Assembly (NCBI GenBank): GCA_038065335.1
Contig: JBBTRD010000030.1
Coordinates: forward strand, 1-25,467
DNA: 25,467 bases
Source of the DNA: 2-01-FULL-41-21 sp038065335
GTDB lineage: Bacteria > Patescibacteriota > Minisyncoccia > 2-02-FULL-40-12 > GWA2-44-9
Direction of reading: 5' to 3'
The notes beneath the pieces were generated by a model. The model did not search any database. It worked only from the letters and a program-made list of their open reading frames with translations, and was not told the DNA's origin. Positions within the stretch are counted from its first letter, which is position 1; the number at the start of each line of letters is the position of its first letter. Positions 13,483 through 20,847 of this stretch are shown in pieces. A program made the translations under genes and the position numbers.

Positions 13483-15812
13483 TACTTCAGAGCGATTTTG
13501 AGGACTTCGTCCATCGTTTTGACGAAAATAAATTTAATATCGCGTTGGACTTCTTTGGGAATATCAATGAGGTCTTTTTTGTTTTCAAACGGGGCGACGA
13601 CAGTTTTGATGCCGGCCCGATGAGCAGCCAAAACTTTTTCTTTCAAACCGCCGATTCCCAATACTTTACCGCGCAAGGTCACCTCGCCCGTCATGGCCAC
13701 TTCTTTACGAACAGGTTTTTTGAGAAACAACGAAACCAGCGTGGTGGTGATGGCGATACCGGCCGACGGACCTTCTTTTTTAACTCCGCCGGAGGGCGCG
13801 TGAAGATGAATGTCTTCTTTGTGTAAGTCTTCCTTAACACCATTGTGGGCGGCATAGGCCCGGGCCCATGAAAGCGCGGCTTGAGCCGATTCCTTCATCA
13901 CAATCCCTAGTTGGCCGGTCAAAATTAATTTCCCCGTCCCCGGCATTCGAATCGCTTCTATATTAATCAAATCTCCACCGACGGGAGTCCAAGCCAGACC
14001 GGTCGCCCGACCAATTTCATCTTTCTGTTCGGCCACGTCATAAGTAAATTTAATAGGACCAAGGTAGGTCTCTACGGCATCTTTGCCGACGATAATTGTT
14101 TTGGTCGAAGATGATTCCACTAATTTGCGAGTAATTTTACGGATGATCGTCGCCAGTTGGCGTTCCAGTTCACGCACGCCGGCTTCGCGAGTATGATTGC
14201 GAATCACGTCCATGACCGCCGAATCTTGAAAAGCGAGACTGCGTTTTTTTAAGCCGTGATCTTTGAAAAGTCTCGGCAAAAGGAAATTTTTAGCAATGTG
14301 GAATTTTTCCAGTTCGGTATAGCCCGGAAATTCAATAATTTCCAAGCGATCGCGCAGAGCCGGTGGAATCGTATCTAAACGATTGGCCGTCACGATAAAT
14401 AAGACATCGGATAAATCAAATGGCACTTCAAGATAATGATCCGAAAAGGCATGGTTCTGTTGAGGATCGAGAGCTTCGAGCAAAGCCGAAGACGGGTCGC
14501 CCCGAAAATCCGAACCGACTTTGTCAATTTCATCCAACATAAAGACGGGATTTTTGACTTTGGCGTTTTGGATGCCTTGAATCAAACGCCCCGGCATGGC
14601 GCCGACGTAAGTACGCCGATGGCCGCGAATTTCGGCTTCATCACGCAAACCGCCCAGCGAGATCCGAGCAAATTTACGCCCCAGCGCTCGAGCAATGGAC
14701 TGACCAACCGAAGTTTTACCCGTCCCCGGCGGACCAACCAGACAGAGAATCGGACCCTTCAATTTGCCGACTTGTTTTTGAACAGCCAGATATTCCAAAA
14801 TGCGTTCTTTCACTTTCGGCAAACCGTAATGGTCTTCGTTTAGTATTTTTTCGGCTTCTTTTAAATCAATCTTTTCTTTTGTTTTTTTAGCCCACGGCAA
14901 TTCGCTCAATAAATCGAGATAACTGCGAATATAAGAACCTTCCGGGTTAAAGGCGGGCATTTTACTTAATCGATTTAGTTCTTTGAGAGACTTTTCCTGG
15001 ACTTCTTTGGACATACCGGCGGACATAATTTTGGCGCGGATGCCGACCAGTTCGTCTTTTTCGTCGTCAACGCCTAGTTCTTTTTCAATGCTCTTCAATT
15101 GCTCCCGCAAGAAAAGTTCTTTTTGCATCTTGCCGATTTGTTTTTTGGTTTCTTTGACGACGCTTTTTTCAGTTTCTAAAATTTGGACTTCGCGCGAAAG
15201 ATACATATTAAGCTGGCGCAAAACATCAAGCATGCTTTCCAGTTCCAAAATCCGTTGCTGATTTTCGACTTCCAAATTTAAATTCACCGTCATCAAACTG
15301 GCAATATGTTCGGTATCTTTGAGTTGAGACATCATGTAGATAATCTCGGGCAGGATGGTCGGAAAAGAACGAGCTTCCGAAATAATTCGAAATTGTTCGA
15401 TGGCCCGACGCAGGATAGCTTTTTCGTCAAGACTATCGCGAATAATCAACGCCATCGGTTCAGCATTCACCCGAAAGAAAGGTTCTTCGGCCACAAAATC
15501 AGTAATCCGAGCGCGTATCAAACCTTCGACGTCAATCTTAGAGGAACCGTCGGGAAGTTTGAAAACCGAAACAATCCGGCCAACGGTGCCGATTTCAAAC
15601 AAATCGTTTCGAAAAATATCGTCTTCGCTGTTTTTTTGAGTCACAAAGAGCACCAACCGATTATGGGCTTGAGCAAATTCCAACGCCCCGATTGACTTGG
15701 GTCGCTGAATAATGATGGGGATGACCAGCTTCGGAAACAAAACCGTATTCTTGAGAGCAATGGCCGGTAATTCCTCGGGAATAATAATGTTGTTTATTTT
15801 GAATTCAGACAT
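13482..15812 (-). CDS. lon: ATP-dependent protease Lon
   Basis: Homohexameric cytoplasmic AAA+ protease that degrades damaged and regulatory proteins. The 776-aa protein has the N-terminal substrate domain (LPAIALKNTVLFPKLVIPII), a long coiled-coil region (about 185-260), Walker A GPPGTGKT (360-367), Walker B FMLDEID (424-430), sensor/arginine-finger regions, and the C-terminal serine-lysine protease domain. Ser683 is in KKEGPSAGIA and Lys726 in GGLKEKVLAAHRAG, the same 43-residue spacing as in E. coli Lon. The ATG at 15812 is preceded by a 45-nt leader from the promoter at 15864-15892. The stop touches the inverted repeat 13242-13482, which may act as terminator or mRNA 3' stabiliser. Confidence 0.98.
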   Translation of the reverse strand: MSEFKINNIIIPEELPAIALKNTVLFPKLVIPIIIQRPKSIGALEFAQAHNRLVLFVTQKNSEDDIFRNDLFEIGTVGRIVSVFKLPDGSSKIDVEGLIRARITDFVAEEPFFRVNAEPMALIIRDSLDEKAILRRAIEQFRIISEARSFPTILPEIIYMMSQLKDTEHIASLMTVNLNLEVENQQRILELESMLDVLRQLNMYLSREVQILETEKSVVKETKKQIGKMQKELFLREQLKSIEKELGVDDEKDELVGIRAKIMSAGMSKEVQEKSLKELNRLSKMPAFNPEGSYIRSYLDLLSELPWAKKTKEKIDLKEAEKILNEDHYGLPKVKERILEYLAVQKQVGKLKGPILCLVGPPGTGKTSVGQSIARALGRKFARISLGGLRDEAEIRGHRRTYVGAMPGRLIQGIQNAKVKNPVFMLDEIDKVGSDFRGDPSSALLEALDPQQNHAFSDHYLEVPFDLSDVLFIVTANRLDTIPPALRDRLEIIEFPGYTELEKFHIAKNFLLPRLFKDHGLKKRSLAFQDSAVMDVIRNHTREAGVRELERQLATIIRKITRKLVESSSTKTIIVGKDAVETYLGPIKFTYDVAEQKDEIGRATGLAWTPVGGDLINIEAIRMPGTGKLILTGQLGIVMKESAQAALSWARAYAAHNGVKEDLHKEDIHLHAPSGGVKKEGPSAGIAITTTLVSLFLKKPVRKEVAMTGEVTLRGKVLGIGGLKEKVLAAHRAGIKTVVAPFENKKDLIDIPKEVQRDIKFIFVKTMDEVLKIALK

Positions 15813-15863
15813 AAAAATAGTAATCAGGATTTAGAACCTAGAACTTAGTTAAATATCAACCAT

Positions 15864-15892
15864 ATTATAGTAAAAAATCTAGCAAAAAGCAA
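15864..15892 (-). promoter_or_regulatory. lon promoter
   Basis: On the minus strand TTGCTT (15887-15892), a 17-nt spacer and a perfect TATAAT (15864-15869) lie about 50 nt before the lon ATG. It is the best consensus promoter in the window. No CIRCE-type heat-shock operator is seen. Confidence 0.75.
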
Positions 15893-15900
15893 GCCTGACC

Positions 15901-15933
15901 TGTTGTTGGTTGTTAGTTGTAGGTTGTTAGTTG
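15901..15933. repeat. low-complexity GTTGTTAGTTG tract
   Basis: Repeated GTTGTTGGTTGTTAGTTG-like units run up to the stop of the LOG gene (15935). It is simple sequence of the kind also seen near 6596-6627 and inside the MurE-like gene at 19163-19193. Confidence 0.6.
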
Positions 15934-15934
15934 A

Positions 15935-16678
15935 TTAGTAAAAGAAGTCTTCGCGAGGCGGAGCGTTTTTGACGATTTCAAAAGCTTCTTGAGCCGTATC
16001 AACGATCGTGTAGAGTTTCAAGTCCGCCTCGTCGACCGCATGTAATTTTGTGAGCATTTCTTCGGTCAACCACTGGTGAATCGGACCCCAAAATTCTTTA
16101 CCCACCAACACCACAGGAATTTTGTTAGAAATTTTCTTGGTTTGAATTAAGGTTAGAATTTCAAAAACTTCGTCGAGTGTCCCCAATCCGCCCGGGAAAA
16201 ACACATAGGCTCGGGCGGCGTACGAAAGCATTAACTTGCGAACAAAAAAATAATGAAAGGCCGTTGATTCTTTAACATAAGGATTAATGCGCTGATCGGT
16301 CTGTAATTTAATGTTCAACCCAACCGATAAACCATTGGCCTCACTGGCGCCTTGGTTGCCGGCTTGCATAATCCCCGGCCCGCCCCCCGTCACAATCCCA
16401 AAACCTTCTGTTACCAAAAGCTTGCCCAGAGCGCGCGCTTCTTCGTACCATTTATCACCAGGCTGGAAACGCGTCGAACCAAAAAAGGTAATTGTCTTTT
16501 TGAAATCAGCCAAAAACTGCCAGCCATCGACAAATTCGGCGATAATCCGAAAAATCCGCCAATGGAGTGATGTTCGAAAATCATTCGGCTCCTTATACAC
16601 CGGCAGTTTGGCCGCCGGTAAGTTCATATTTCCTTGACCCACTATCGGAACATCCGTTGGTTTAATTTCGTCTATCAT
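15935..16678 (-). CDS. LOG-family (TIGR00730) nucleotide phosphoribohydrolase-like protein
   Basis: Rossmann-fold protein of the lysine-decarboxylase-like/LOG family. Members cleave nucleoside 5'-monophosphates to base and ribose 5-phosphate. The 247-aa protein shows VTGGGPGIMQAGNQGA (96-111), HYFFVRKLML, and the family motif FFPGGLGTLDEVFE (160-173), with catalytic Arg (in VRKLM) and Glu170 retained. About 60 residues precede the core, more than in minimal homologues. TATAAT at 16685-16690 (minus) lies only 4 nt before the ATG at 16678, so the true start may be Met18 (MNLPAAK) or the mRNA may be leaderless from another promoter. Its physiological substrate is unknown. Confidence 0.88.
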   Translation of the reverse strand: MIDEIKPTDVPIVGQGNMNLPAAKLPVYKEPNDFRTSLHWRIFRIIAEFVDGWQFLADFKKTITFFGSTRFQPGDKWYEEARALGKLLVTEGFGIVTGGGPGIMQAGNQGASEANGLSVGLNIKLQTDQRINPYVKESTAFHYFFVRKLMLSYAARAYVFFPGGLGTLDEVFEILTLIQTKKISNKIPVVLVGKEFWGPIHQWLTEEMLTKLHAVDEADLKLYTIVDTAQEAFEIVKNAPPREDFFY

Positions 16679-16730
16679 ATATTCATTATATAAAAATTAT
16701 CATCAAAACAATAGGGGAGTACGAGCGAAG

Positions 16731-16827
16731 TTGCCTTGTCTTCGAAGGGGCTCTCGGAGCGCGACGGCGCGAGAGTGAGCGCAAAATTCAGCAGAATTTT
16801 GACGCGTACCCGGAGAAGATAAGGCAA
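16731..16827. repeat. nested inverted repeat between LOG and beta-CASP genes
   Basis: The outer arms TTGCCTTGTCTTC (16731-16743) and 16815-16827 match at 12 of 13 positions. Inside are CTCTCG-N13-CGAGAG and CAAAATTC-AGCA-GAATTTTG. It follows the usual architecture of locus-specific arms around small palindromes. Confidence 0.8.
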
Positions 16828-16836
16828 TGAAGCGAA

Positions 16837-18192
16837 TTATAATTCAATGGTTTGATTAGGAGTAGGAACAACGGCGGGAACATGAATGGTGGCGGTGATG
16901 AGTTTAGTTAGGGTGGTGGCGGAATTAATCTCGCCTTGGACGGCAAAGATTTTTTTGAGATGGCCGGATTCGGCACCTTTAACCACCCAGTTCAAAAGAG
17001 TTGGCTGGTCGGCGTGAGCCGAGTAGCCCCCGATGGCTTCGACCCGACATCGAACCGGCACTTTTTCGTCGAAAATGCTGACCTCTTTAGCATCATCAAA
17101 AATTTTCCGTCCCAACGTTCCTTCAGCCTGAAATCCAATAAAAAGTATGGTTGAATTTGGGTCCGAAAGATACCGGCATTCGTGATGAAGAATCCGTCCG
17201 CCGACCGACATACCCGAACCGGCGATAATAACTTTCGGGCCGATAACGCCATTGATATTTTTTGATTCTTCGCTGGTCCGACAATAAGTCAGACCGGGAA
17301 AATTAAACAGGTCATCACCCGAATCAATAATATATCGAGTCTCTTTGTTAAAATATTCGGGATACTTTTGATAAACTTCGGTTAGTTTGATGGCCAGCGG
17401 TGAATCGAGAAACATCGGCACGTCGGGAATCTCACCATCGTTATGCATCGCGTTTAATTCAAACAGCAATTCCTGGGTGCGCTCCATCGCGAATGACGGA
17501 ATCATCAGCGTCCCGCCTTTTAAGATTGTTTCCTTGACGATTGAACGAAGTTTTTCTTTGCGAGTGGAACGATCTTCGTGAACACGGTCGCCGTAGGCGG
17601 ATTCAATAACGATATAATCGGCCTCGAGCGGATATTCAAACGGCCGCAAAAGCGGTGTCGGCGGATTGCCTAAATCACCCGAGAAATAAATCTTTTTCCC
17701 TTCGGCCCGAAACTCGATAATCGACGAACCTAAAATATGACCGGCATCGTGAAGCACAACCGAAAAATTTGGGCCAAGATTTATTTCTTGACCATAATTG
17801 ATGCCTTGAGCCAAGCTCATCACCCCTTGCAAATCTTCTGAAGAGAATAAGGGCGGATGATTCGCTTTCTTGGCGACATCGGTCATGAGAGCTAGATTAT
17901 CCGGTAAAGCGATAAAGGTCATGTCCAGAGTCGGCGGCGTCGCGTAAAGCACCCCCCGGAATCCTTCTTTATATAGTTTTGGCAATCGGCCCGTATGATC
18001 GGCGTGACTATGGGACAAAACCACGGCCGAAAGTTCAGCTGATTCATAAGGAAACGGGCCGTAATTTTTTTCTTCGGCGTCGCTCGAACCTTGAAACATT
18101 CCGCAATCAATCATAACTCGAACATCCCCCGTCTCTAGTAGATAGTTCGAGCCGGTAACCGATTGGGCCCCGCCATAAAAAGTCAATTTCAT
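16837..18192 (-). CDS. MBL-fold/beta-CASP RNA nuclease
   Basis: Metallo-beta-lactamase/beta-CASP family, a cytoplasmic RNA-processing exo/endonuclease of the CPSF-73-like type. The 451-aa protein has the zinc motif HSHADHTG (61-68), HDAGHILGS (148-156), SGDLG (171-175), the beta-CASP insert starting GTLMIPSFAMERTQELL, AGSGMSVGGRILHH, and the C-terminal RMMBL part with YSAHADQPTLLNWV. All metal ligands are visible. It lacks the C-terminal domain of RNase J and matches the shorter YsxC/TTHA0252-like group. The ATG (18190-18192) is directly preceded by ACGGG from the inverted repeat 18191-18302, with no ribosome binding site beyond that. The cupredoxin-like gene lies upstream. Confidence 0.95.
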   Translation of the reverse strand: MKLTFYGGAQSVTGSNYLLETGDVRVMIDCGMFQGSSDAEEKNYGPFPYESAELSAVVLSHSHADHTGRLPKLYKEGFRGVLYATPPTLDMTFIALPDNLALMTDVAKKANHPPLFSSEDLQGVMSLAQGINYGQEINLGPNFSVVLHDAGHILGSSIIEFRAEGKKIYFSGDLGNPPTPLLRPFEYPLEADYIVIESAYGDRVHEDRSTRKEKLRSIVKETILKGGTLMIPSFAMERTQELLFELNAMHNDGEIPDVPMFLDSPLAIKLTEVYQKYPEYFNKETRYIIDSGDDLFNFPGLTYCRTSEESKNINGVIGPKVIIAGSGMSVGGRILHHECRYLSDPNSTILFIGFQAEGTLGRKIFDDAKEVSIFDEKVPVRCRVEAIGGYSAHADQPTLLNWVVKGAESGHLKKIFAVQGEINSATTLTKLITATIHVPAVVPTPNQTIEL

Positions 18193-18302
18193 CCCGTTAG
18201 AAATTTTACAAGCCGTCCACTGTTTTGAAGCGGTGGAACTGGCAAATATTTTTAATTAATGATTTATCGTGAGATTCCCGTAGGGTTAATTTCTAACGGG
18301 AT
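18191..18302. repeat. inverted repeat exactly filling the gap between a stop and a start (ATCCCGT family)
   Basis: The arms ATCCCGTTAGAAATT (18191-18205) and 18288-18302 are perfectly complementary (15 of 15). The right arm ends at the base next to the TGA of the cupredoxin-like gene (18303-18305). The left arm overlaps the ATG of the nuclease gene. CCAC-N11-GTGG is inside. Confidence 0.85.
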
Positions 18303-18788
18303 TCATCGAACGATAATAGCGCCGGTCTGGCCGCTATTGTGATTATTGAGATAACTAAATGTCCCGCGCGCGGCAAAAGTAAATGAAAAATAACTCCCTT
18401 GCGGAATATCGCCGATACTGTCAAAACCGACTAAATCTTCGGAAGAGATTCTGATTGGAAAAATACTGTCATTCTTAAATCGAACCGTATCACCGGCGTG
18501 AATACGAAGATTGGTGGGACTGAACACGCCGGAATCGTAAGAAATGGTGTAAATACGAGGCTGTGCGGTTGGCGCCGTCGAGTCGTTGCTAATGGCCGCT
18601 GGCGTTAGACTGACGGCCGGCTGACGATTGCCAAAATGAATCACTGCGAAAGCCAAAAGAACCATTAGTAAAATGACGATTAACCAAGAAATCCCCGGCG
18701 CGTGAGCGGTTCTAAATGGCGGACGGCTTGCTCCGCCCCGGGCGGGATCGTTCTTACTCGCTAATTGGACTTCGACCTCTTCAGGCAT
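18303..18788 (-). CDS. membrane-anchored cupredoxin-like protein lacking the copper site
   Basis: A 161-aa protein with a basic/Pro-rich cytoplasmic N terminus, one membrane helix (ISWLIVILLMVLLAFAVIHF, about 33-52), a Ser/Thr/Pro linker and a C-terminal beta-sandwich: FSPTNLRIHAGDTVRFKN, GSYFSFTF, GTFSYLNNHN then GAIIV. The order and spacing are those of plastocyanin/azurin-like domains. The type-1 copper ligands are mostly missing: the usual Cys-x-x-His-x-x-Met segment reads YLNNHNSGQTG, with only His, and the upstream His position has Asp/Leu. It is probably structural or binds something else. The gene stops with TGA, and a repeat (18790-18923) with a possible promoter lies upstream. Confidence 0.75.
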   Translation of the reverse strand: MPEEVEVQLASKNDPARGGASRPPFRTAHAPGISWLIVILLMVLLAFAVIHFGNRQPAVSLTPAAISNDSTAPTAQPRIYTISYDSGVFSPTNLRIHAGDTVRFKNDSIFPIRISSEDLVGFDSIGDIPQGSYFSFTFAARGTFSYLNNHNSGQTGAIIVR

Positions 18789-18789
18789 A

Positions 18790-18923
18790 CCAGGTAGTAG
18801 AAGTTCGACCTGCGCTTTCTGTTTTGTCAGAAGAAACGAAGGTTAAACACTTTCTATGTTTATATAGCCAAGTAATGATTTAGGGTAAGCGCATACAAAA
18901 CTAGTCGAACTTTCACTACCTGG
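18790..18923. repeat. inverted repeat abutting the cupredoxin-like start, with promoter candidate
   Basis: The arms 18790-18809 and 18904-18923 match at 18 of 20 positions (CCAGGTAGT then AAGTTCGAC). Inside, TGCGCTTT/AAGCGCA and TTCTG-N6-CAGAA pair. On the minus strand TTACCC-N16-TATATA inside the element is a possible promoter. The left arm lies one base from the ATG at 18786-18788. Confidence 0.8.
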
Positions 18924-18964
18924 CATAAACTAATAATAACAAACTTTATCGAAGGATAACAAGC

Positions 18965-20272
18965 CTAATGAACGAGAAAACTCCCATTCGACGAACTCAG
19001 AGCAAGTCGGGCAATATCTCGGTCTGACCAAGGAATTTTACGATTGCCGGCCACGGCCATTGATATTTCCGAGCCCTTGCCCGTGATAACGACGGTGTCG
19101 CCCGGTTGCGCCATTTCAATAGCTTTCTTAATAGCCTCTCTCCGGTCAAGAATGATTTGTACTTTGGAAATTGAGAATTGAGAATTGGAAATTCCAGATT
19201 TTATTTCAGATATAATCTGGTTTGGGTCTTCTTCGTAAGGATCTTCGTCGGTCAAAATAATTTCATCGGCCCAGCGGTCGGCAATGACCCCAAACTCCGG
19301 CCGTTTCCATTTATCCCGCCCGCCGCCGCACGAACCGAGAACCGCAATCAATCGTCCGTTCATCGGTTTGAGAGTTTTATAAACTGTCTCGAGCGAATCG
19401 GGCGTATGGGCGTAATCCACGACCACGCCGAAGGGTTCTTTTTGAATAAATTCTAATCGGCCCGGGATTGATTGTATTTTTGAAAGCGCTTCCACAATCA
19501 GCGACGCTTCCACATCATAGACTGTCGCCACAGCCCACGCCCCCAGCGCGTTGAGCACATTAAACATCCCACCGATATTTAAACGCACCGGTTGTCCGTC
19601 CACCTTAAATTCAGATTTACTTTCATTCGCCAAAACATCGGTCGGACGAATATCTCCCCGATTGATGCCAAAAGTAATTTTCTTTTCGGCCGGGAATTTG
19701 TCAAAATCTGAAATACGCGCTTCATCGGCATTCAACACGTGAACACGCTTAGTCGCTTTAAATAATTCTTGTTTAGCTTTAATGTAATTTTCGAACGAGC
19801 CGTGATTCTCTAAATGTTCGCGATGAATGTTCACAAACACGGCCGTATCAAATTTAATTCCCAGGTGCCGATATTGTTTGATGCCTTCCGATGTCACTTC
19901 CAAAACCACAAAATCACAATCGGCCTTTTTCGCTTCGGCTAAAAATTTCTGCAACCGAAAACGTCCCGGCATGGTCTGCTTTAAGGTATTCGGCCACTCT
20001 TTGTCTTTAATCTTGAATCCCAGTGAACCAATCGCCGCCACTTTCGCGCCCGACTCTTCCAAAATCTTGGTAATCATATAAACCACCGTTGATTTGCCCT
20101 TCGTCCCCGTCACGCCGATTAATTTCATGCCGCGCGACGGAAAGCCATAACGCATCGCTCCGCCCCATGCCAACAACCGATGATACGCCGGCTGAAAAAA
20201 CTCAAACACCGACTTGGGAATAATCTTTTTAACCTGATATAAAATTTTATCCACTGCCGTTTCTTTAATCAT
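18965..20272 (-). CDS. murE: MurE-like UDP-N-acetylmuramyl-tripeptide synthetase
   Basis: Mur ligase adding the third stem-peptide residue to UDP-MurNAc-dipeptide in the cytoplasm with ATP. The 435-aa protein has the P-loop GVTGTKGKST (53-62), EVTSEG (125-130), VFVNIHREHLENHGSF (145-160), the carbamylated-Lys region YIKAKQELF (163-171), IPGRLEF (269-275), DYAHTPDSL (286-294) and GSCGGGRDKWKRP (313-325). The N-terminal UDP-binding domain is shorter than in E. coli MurE. The substrate loop reads TDEDPYEEDP, not the DNPR of diaminopimelate enzymes, so the added residue is uncertain. Residues about 360-371 (ISNSQFSISKVQ) come from a low-complexity DNA tract. A palindromic repeat (20311-20340) lies 39 nt upstream of the start. 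Confidence 0.88.
   Translation of the reverse strand: MIKETAVDKILYQVKKIIPKSVFEFFQPAYHRLLAWGGAMRYGFPSRGMKLIGVTGTKGKSTVVYMITKILEESGAKVAAIGSLGFKIKDKEWPNTLKQTMPGRFRLQKFLAEAKKADCDFVVLEVTSEGIKQYRHLGIKFDTAVFVNIHREHLENHGSFENYIKAKQELFKATKRVHVLNADEARISDFDKFPAEKKITFGINRGDIRPTDVLANESKSEFKVDGQPVRLNIGGMFNVLNALGAWAVATVYDVEASLIVEALSKIQSIPGRLEFIQKEPFGVVVDYAHTPDSLETVYKTLKPMNGRLIAVLGSCGGGRDKWKRPEFGVIADRWADEIILTDEDPYEEDPNQIISEIKSGISNSQFSISKVQIILDRREAIKKAIEMAQPGDTVVITGKGSEISMAVAGNRKIPWSDRDIARLALSSSNGSFLVH
19163..19193. repeat. AT-rich low-complexity tract in frame in murE
   Basis: GGAAATTGAGAATT followed by GAGAATTGGAAATT is a nearly self-repeating run. It encodes ISNSQFSISK between two conserved MurE segments. 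A similar AATTTCCAATTTTCAAT run covers 6596-6627 at the UDG/DedA junction. Confidence 0.6.
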
Positions 20273-20310
20273 TATGAAAAAGTTTTATACTAATTAACAA
20301 AATCCACTAT

Positions 20311-20340
20311 TTTATGATATATCAAAGAATCATAAGTTGG
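20311..20340. repeat. 30-nt direct repeat with TTATGAT/ATCATAA palindrome, copy downstream of the TrpR-like gene
   Basis: Identical over 30 nt to 20793-20822. The core is TTATGAT-N10-ATCATAA with an internal TGATATATCA palindrome. It ends one base before the TAA of the extended TrpR-like frame and starts 39 nt before the murE ATG, so it could be an operator for murE. Confidence 0.85.
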
Positions 20341-20517
20341 TTACTTTTTCTTTAACCCTTGAAAAATATGGAATAAGAGATGGTGCATTGGGTATCGACG
20401 CCGTAAATTACCTAAAGGACTCGAATCGTAATAATCTTTAAAGTTTTTACGATTACTGAATTGTTTTTTTAAACTAGCAATAACTTTTTCGTAGCCCTTA
20501 TTTTCGTCCTCGAGCCA
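20341..20517 (-). other. in-frame continuation of the TrpR-like gene beyond the TGA
   Basis: Translation past the TGA at 20518-20520 continues in the same frame for 58 sense codons to TAA at 20341-20343. It begins WLEDENKGYEKVIASLKK and ends with PLGNLRRRYPMHHLLF and a Lys-rich tail. TrpR/YerC-type proteins continue after the recognition helix with RVxRxLxxGxxGYExxL-type sequence, so this is real coding sequence and not noise. See the CDS 20518-20769. Confidence 0.8.
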
Positions 20518-20769
20518 TCAATGTACTCGCATAATGGTATCGGGTCCAACTTTCATTTCTTTCATAATTTGATCGTACAACTGACCGTCCAACAATCGGC
20601 GAGCAATCATTATGCGCCGACCTATCATAATCCGTTCGCTTTCCGTCAGAACATCTCGTAAAAAATCTTTTATTTCTTCTCTTGAACTTAAAGACTCAAC
20701 GGCTGTATAGAGAATATCCAAATATTCTATCTTATCTTTTTGTTCAACACTTCTTGATTTAACTTTCAT
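20518..20769 (-). CDS. TrpR/YerC-like transcriptional regulator, interrupted by TGA
   Basis: Helix-turn-helix protein of the TrpR/YerC-YecD family. The open part is 83 aa: dimerisation helices (KIEYLDILYTAVESLSSREE, FLRDVLTESERIMIGRRI) and the HTH (MIARRLLDGQLYDQI then MKVGPDTIMRVH). It stops at a TGA directly after RVH, where homologues usually have Arg; CGA to TGA is one transition. The frame then continues for 58 more codons. Possibilities are a nonsense mutation, a sequencing or assembly error, or readthrough. The HTH remains whole, so a short active protein is possible. A palindromic repeat 24 nt upstream of the ATG (20793-20822) and another after the gene suggest autoregulation. Confidence 0.8.
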   Translation of the reverse strand: MKVKSRSVEQKDKIEYLDILYTAVESLSSREEIKDFLRDVLTESERIMIGRRIMIARRLLDGQLYDQIMKEMKVGPDTIMRVH

Positions 20770-20792
20770 ATGCCAGAATTAAACTTAATGAC

Positions 20793-20822
20793 TTTATGAT
20801 ATATCAAAGAATCATAAGTTGG
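20793..20822. repeat. 30-nt direct repeat, copy upstream of the TrpR-like gene
   Basis: The same 30 nt as 20311-20340. The palindromic core lies 25-48 nt before the TrpR-like ATG (20767-20769), a normal operator position. On the minus strand TTGATA within the repeat, 18 nt and TTTAAT give a possible promoter. Confidence 0.8.
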
Positions 20823-20847
20823 CAAATATTCTTTATCAACACTCTAA

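Noticed and set aside
13545..15695. Several plus-strand ORFs of 90-135 aa opposite lon
   Set aside because: They are antisense shadows of the strongly supported lon gene and have no recognisable domains or start signals.
20518..20520. Use of an alternative genetic code with TGA as glycine
   Set aside because: TGA ends the cupredoxin-like gene and the 71-aa gene at sensible places, and no other long gene contains an in-frame TGA. The interruption is local to the TrpR-like gene.
20311..20822. Possible CRISPR array from the repeated 30-nt palindromic sequence
   Set aside because: Only two full copies, 482 nt apart, with a protein gene between them and no spacers of regular length or cas genes.
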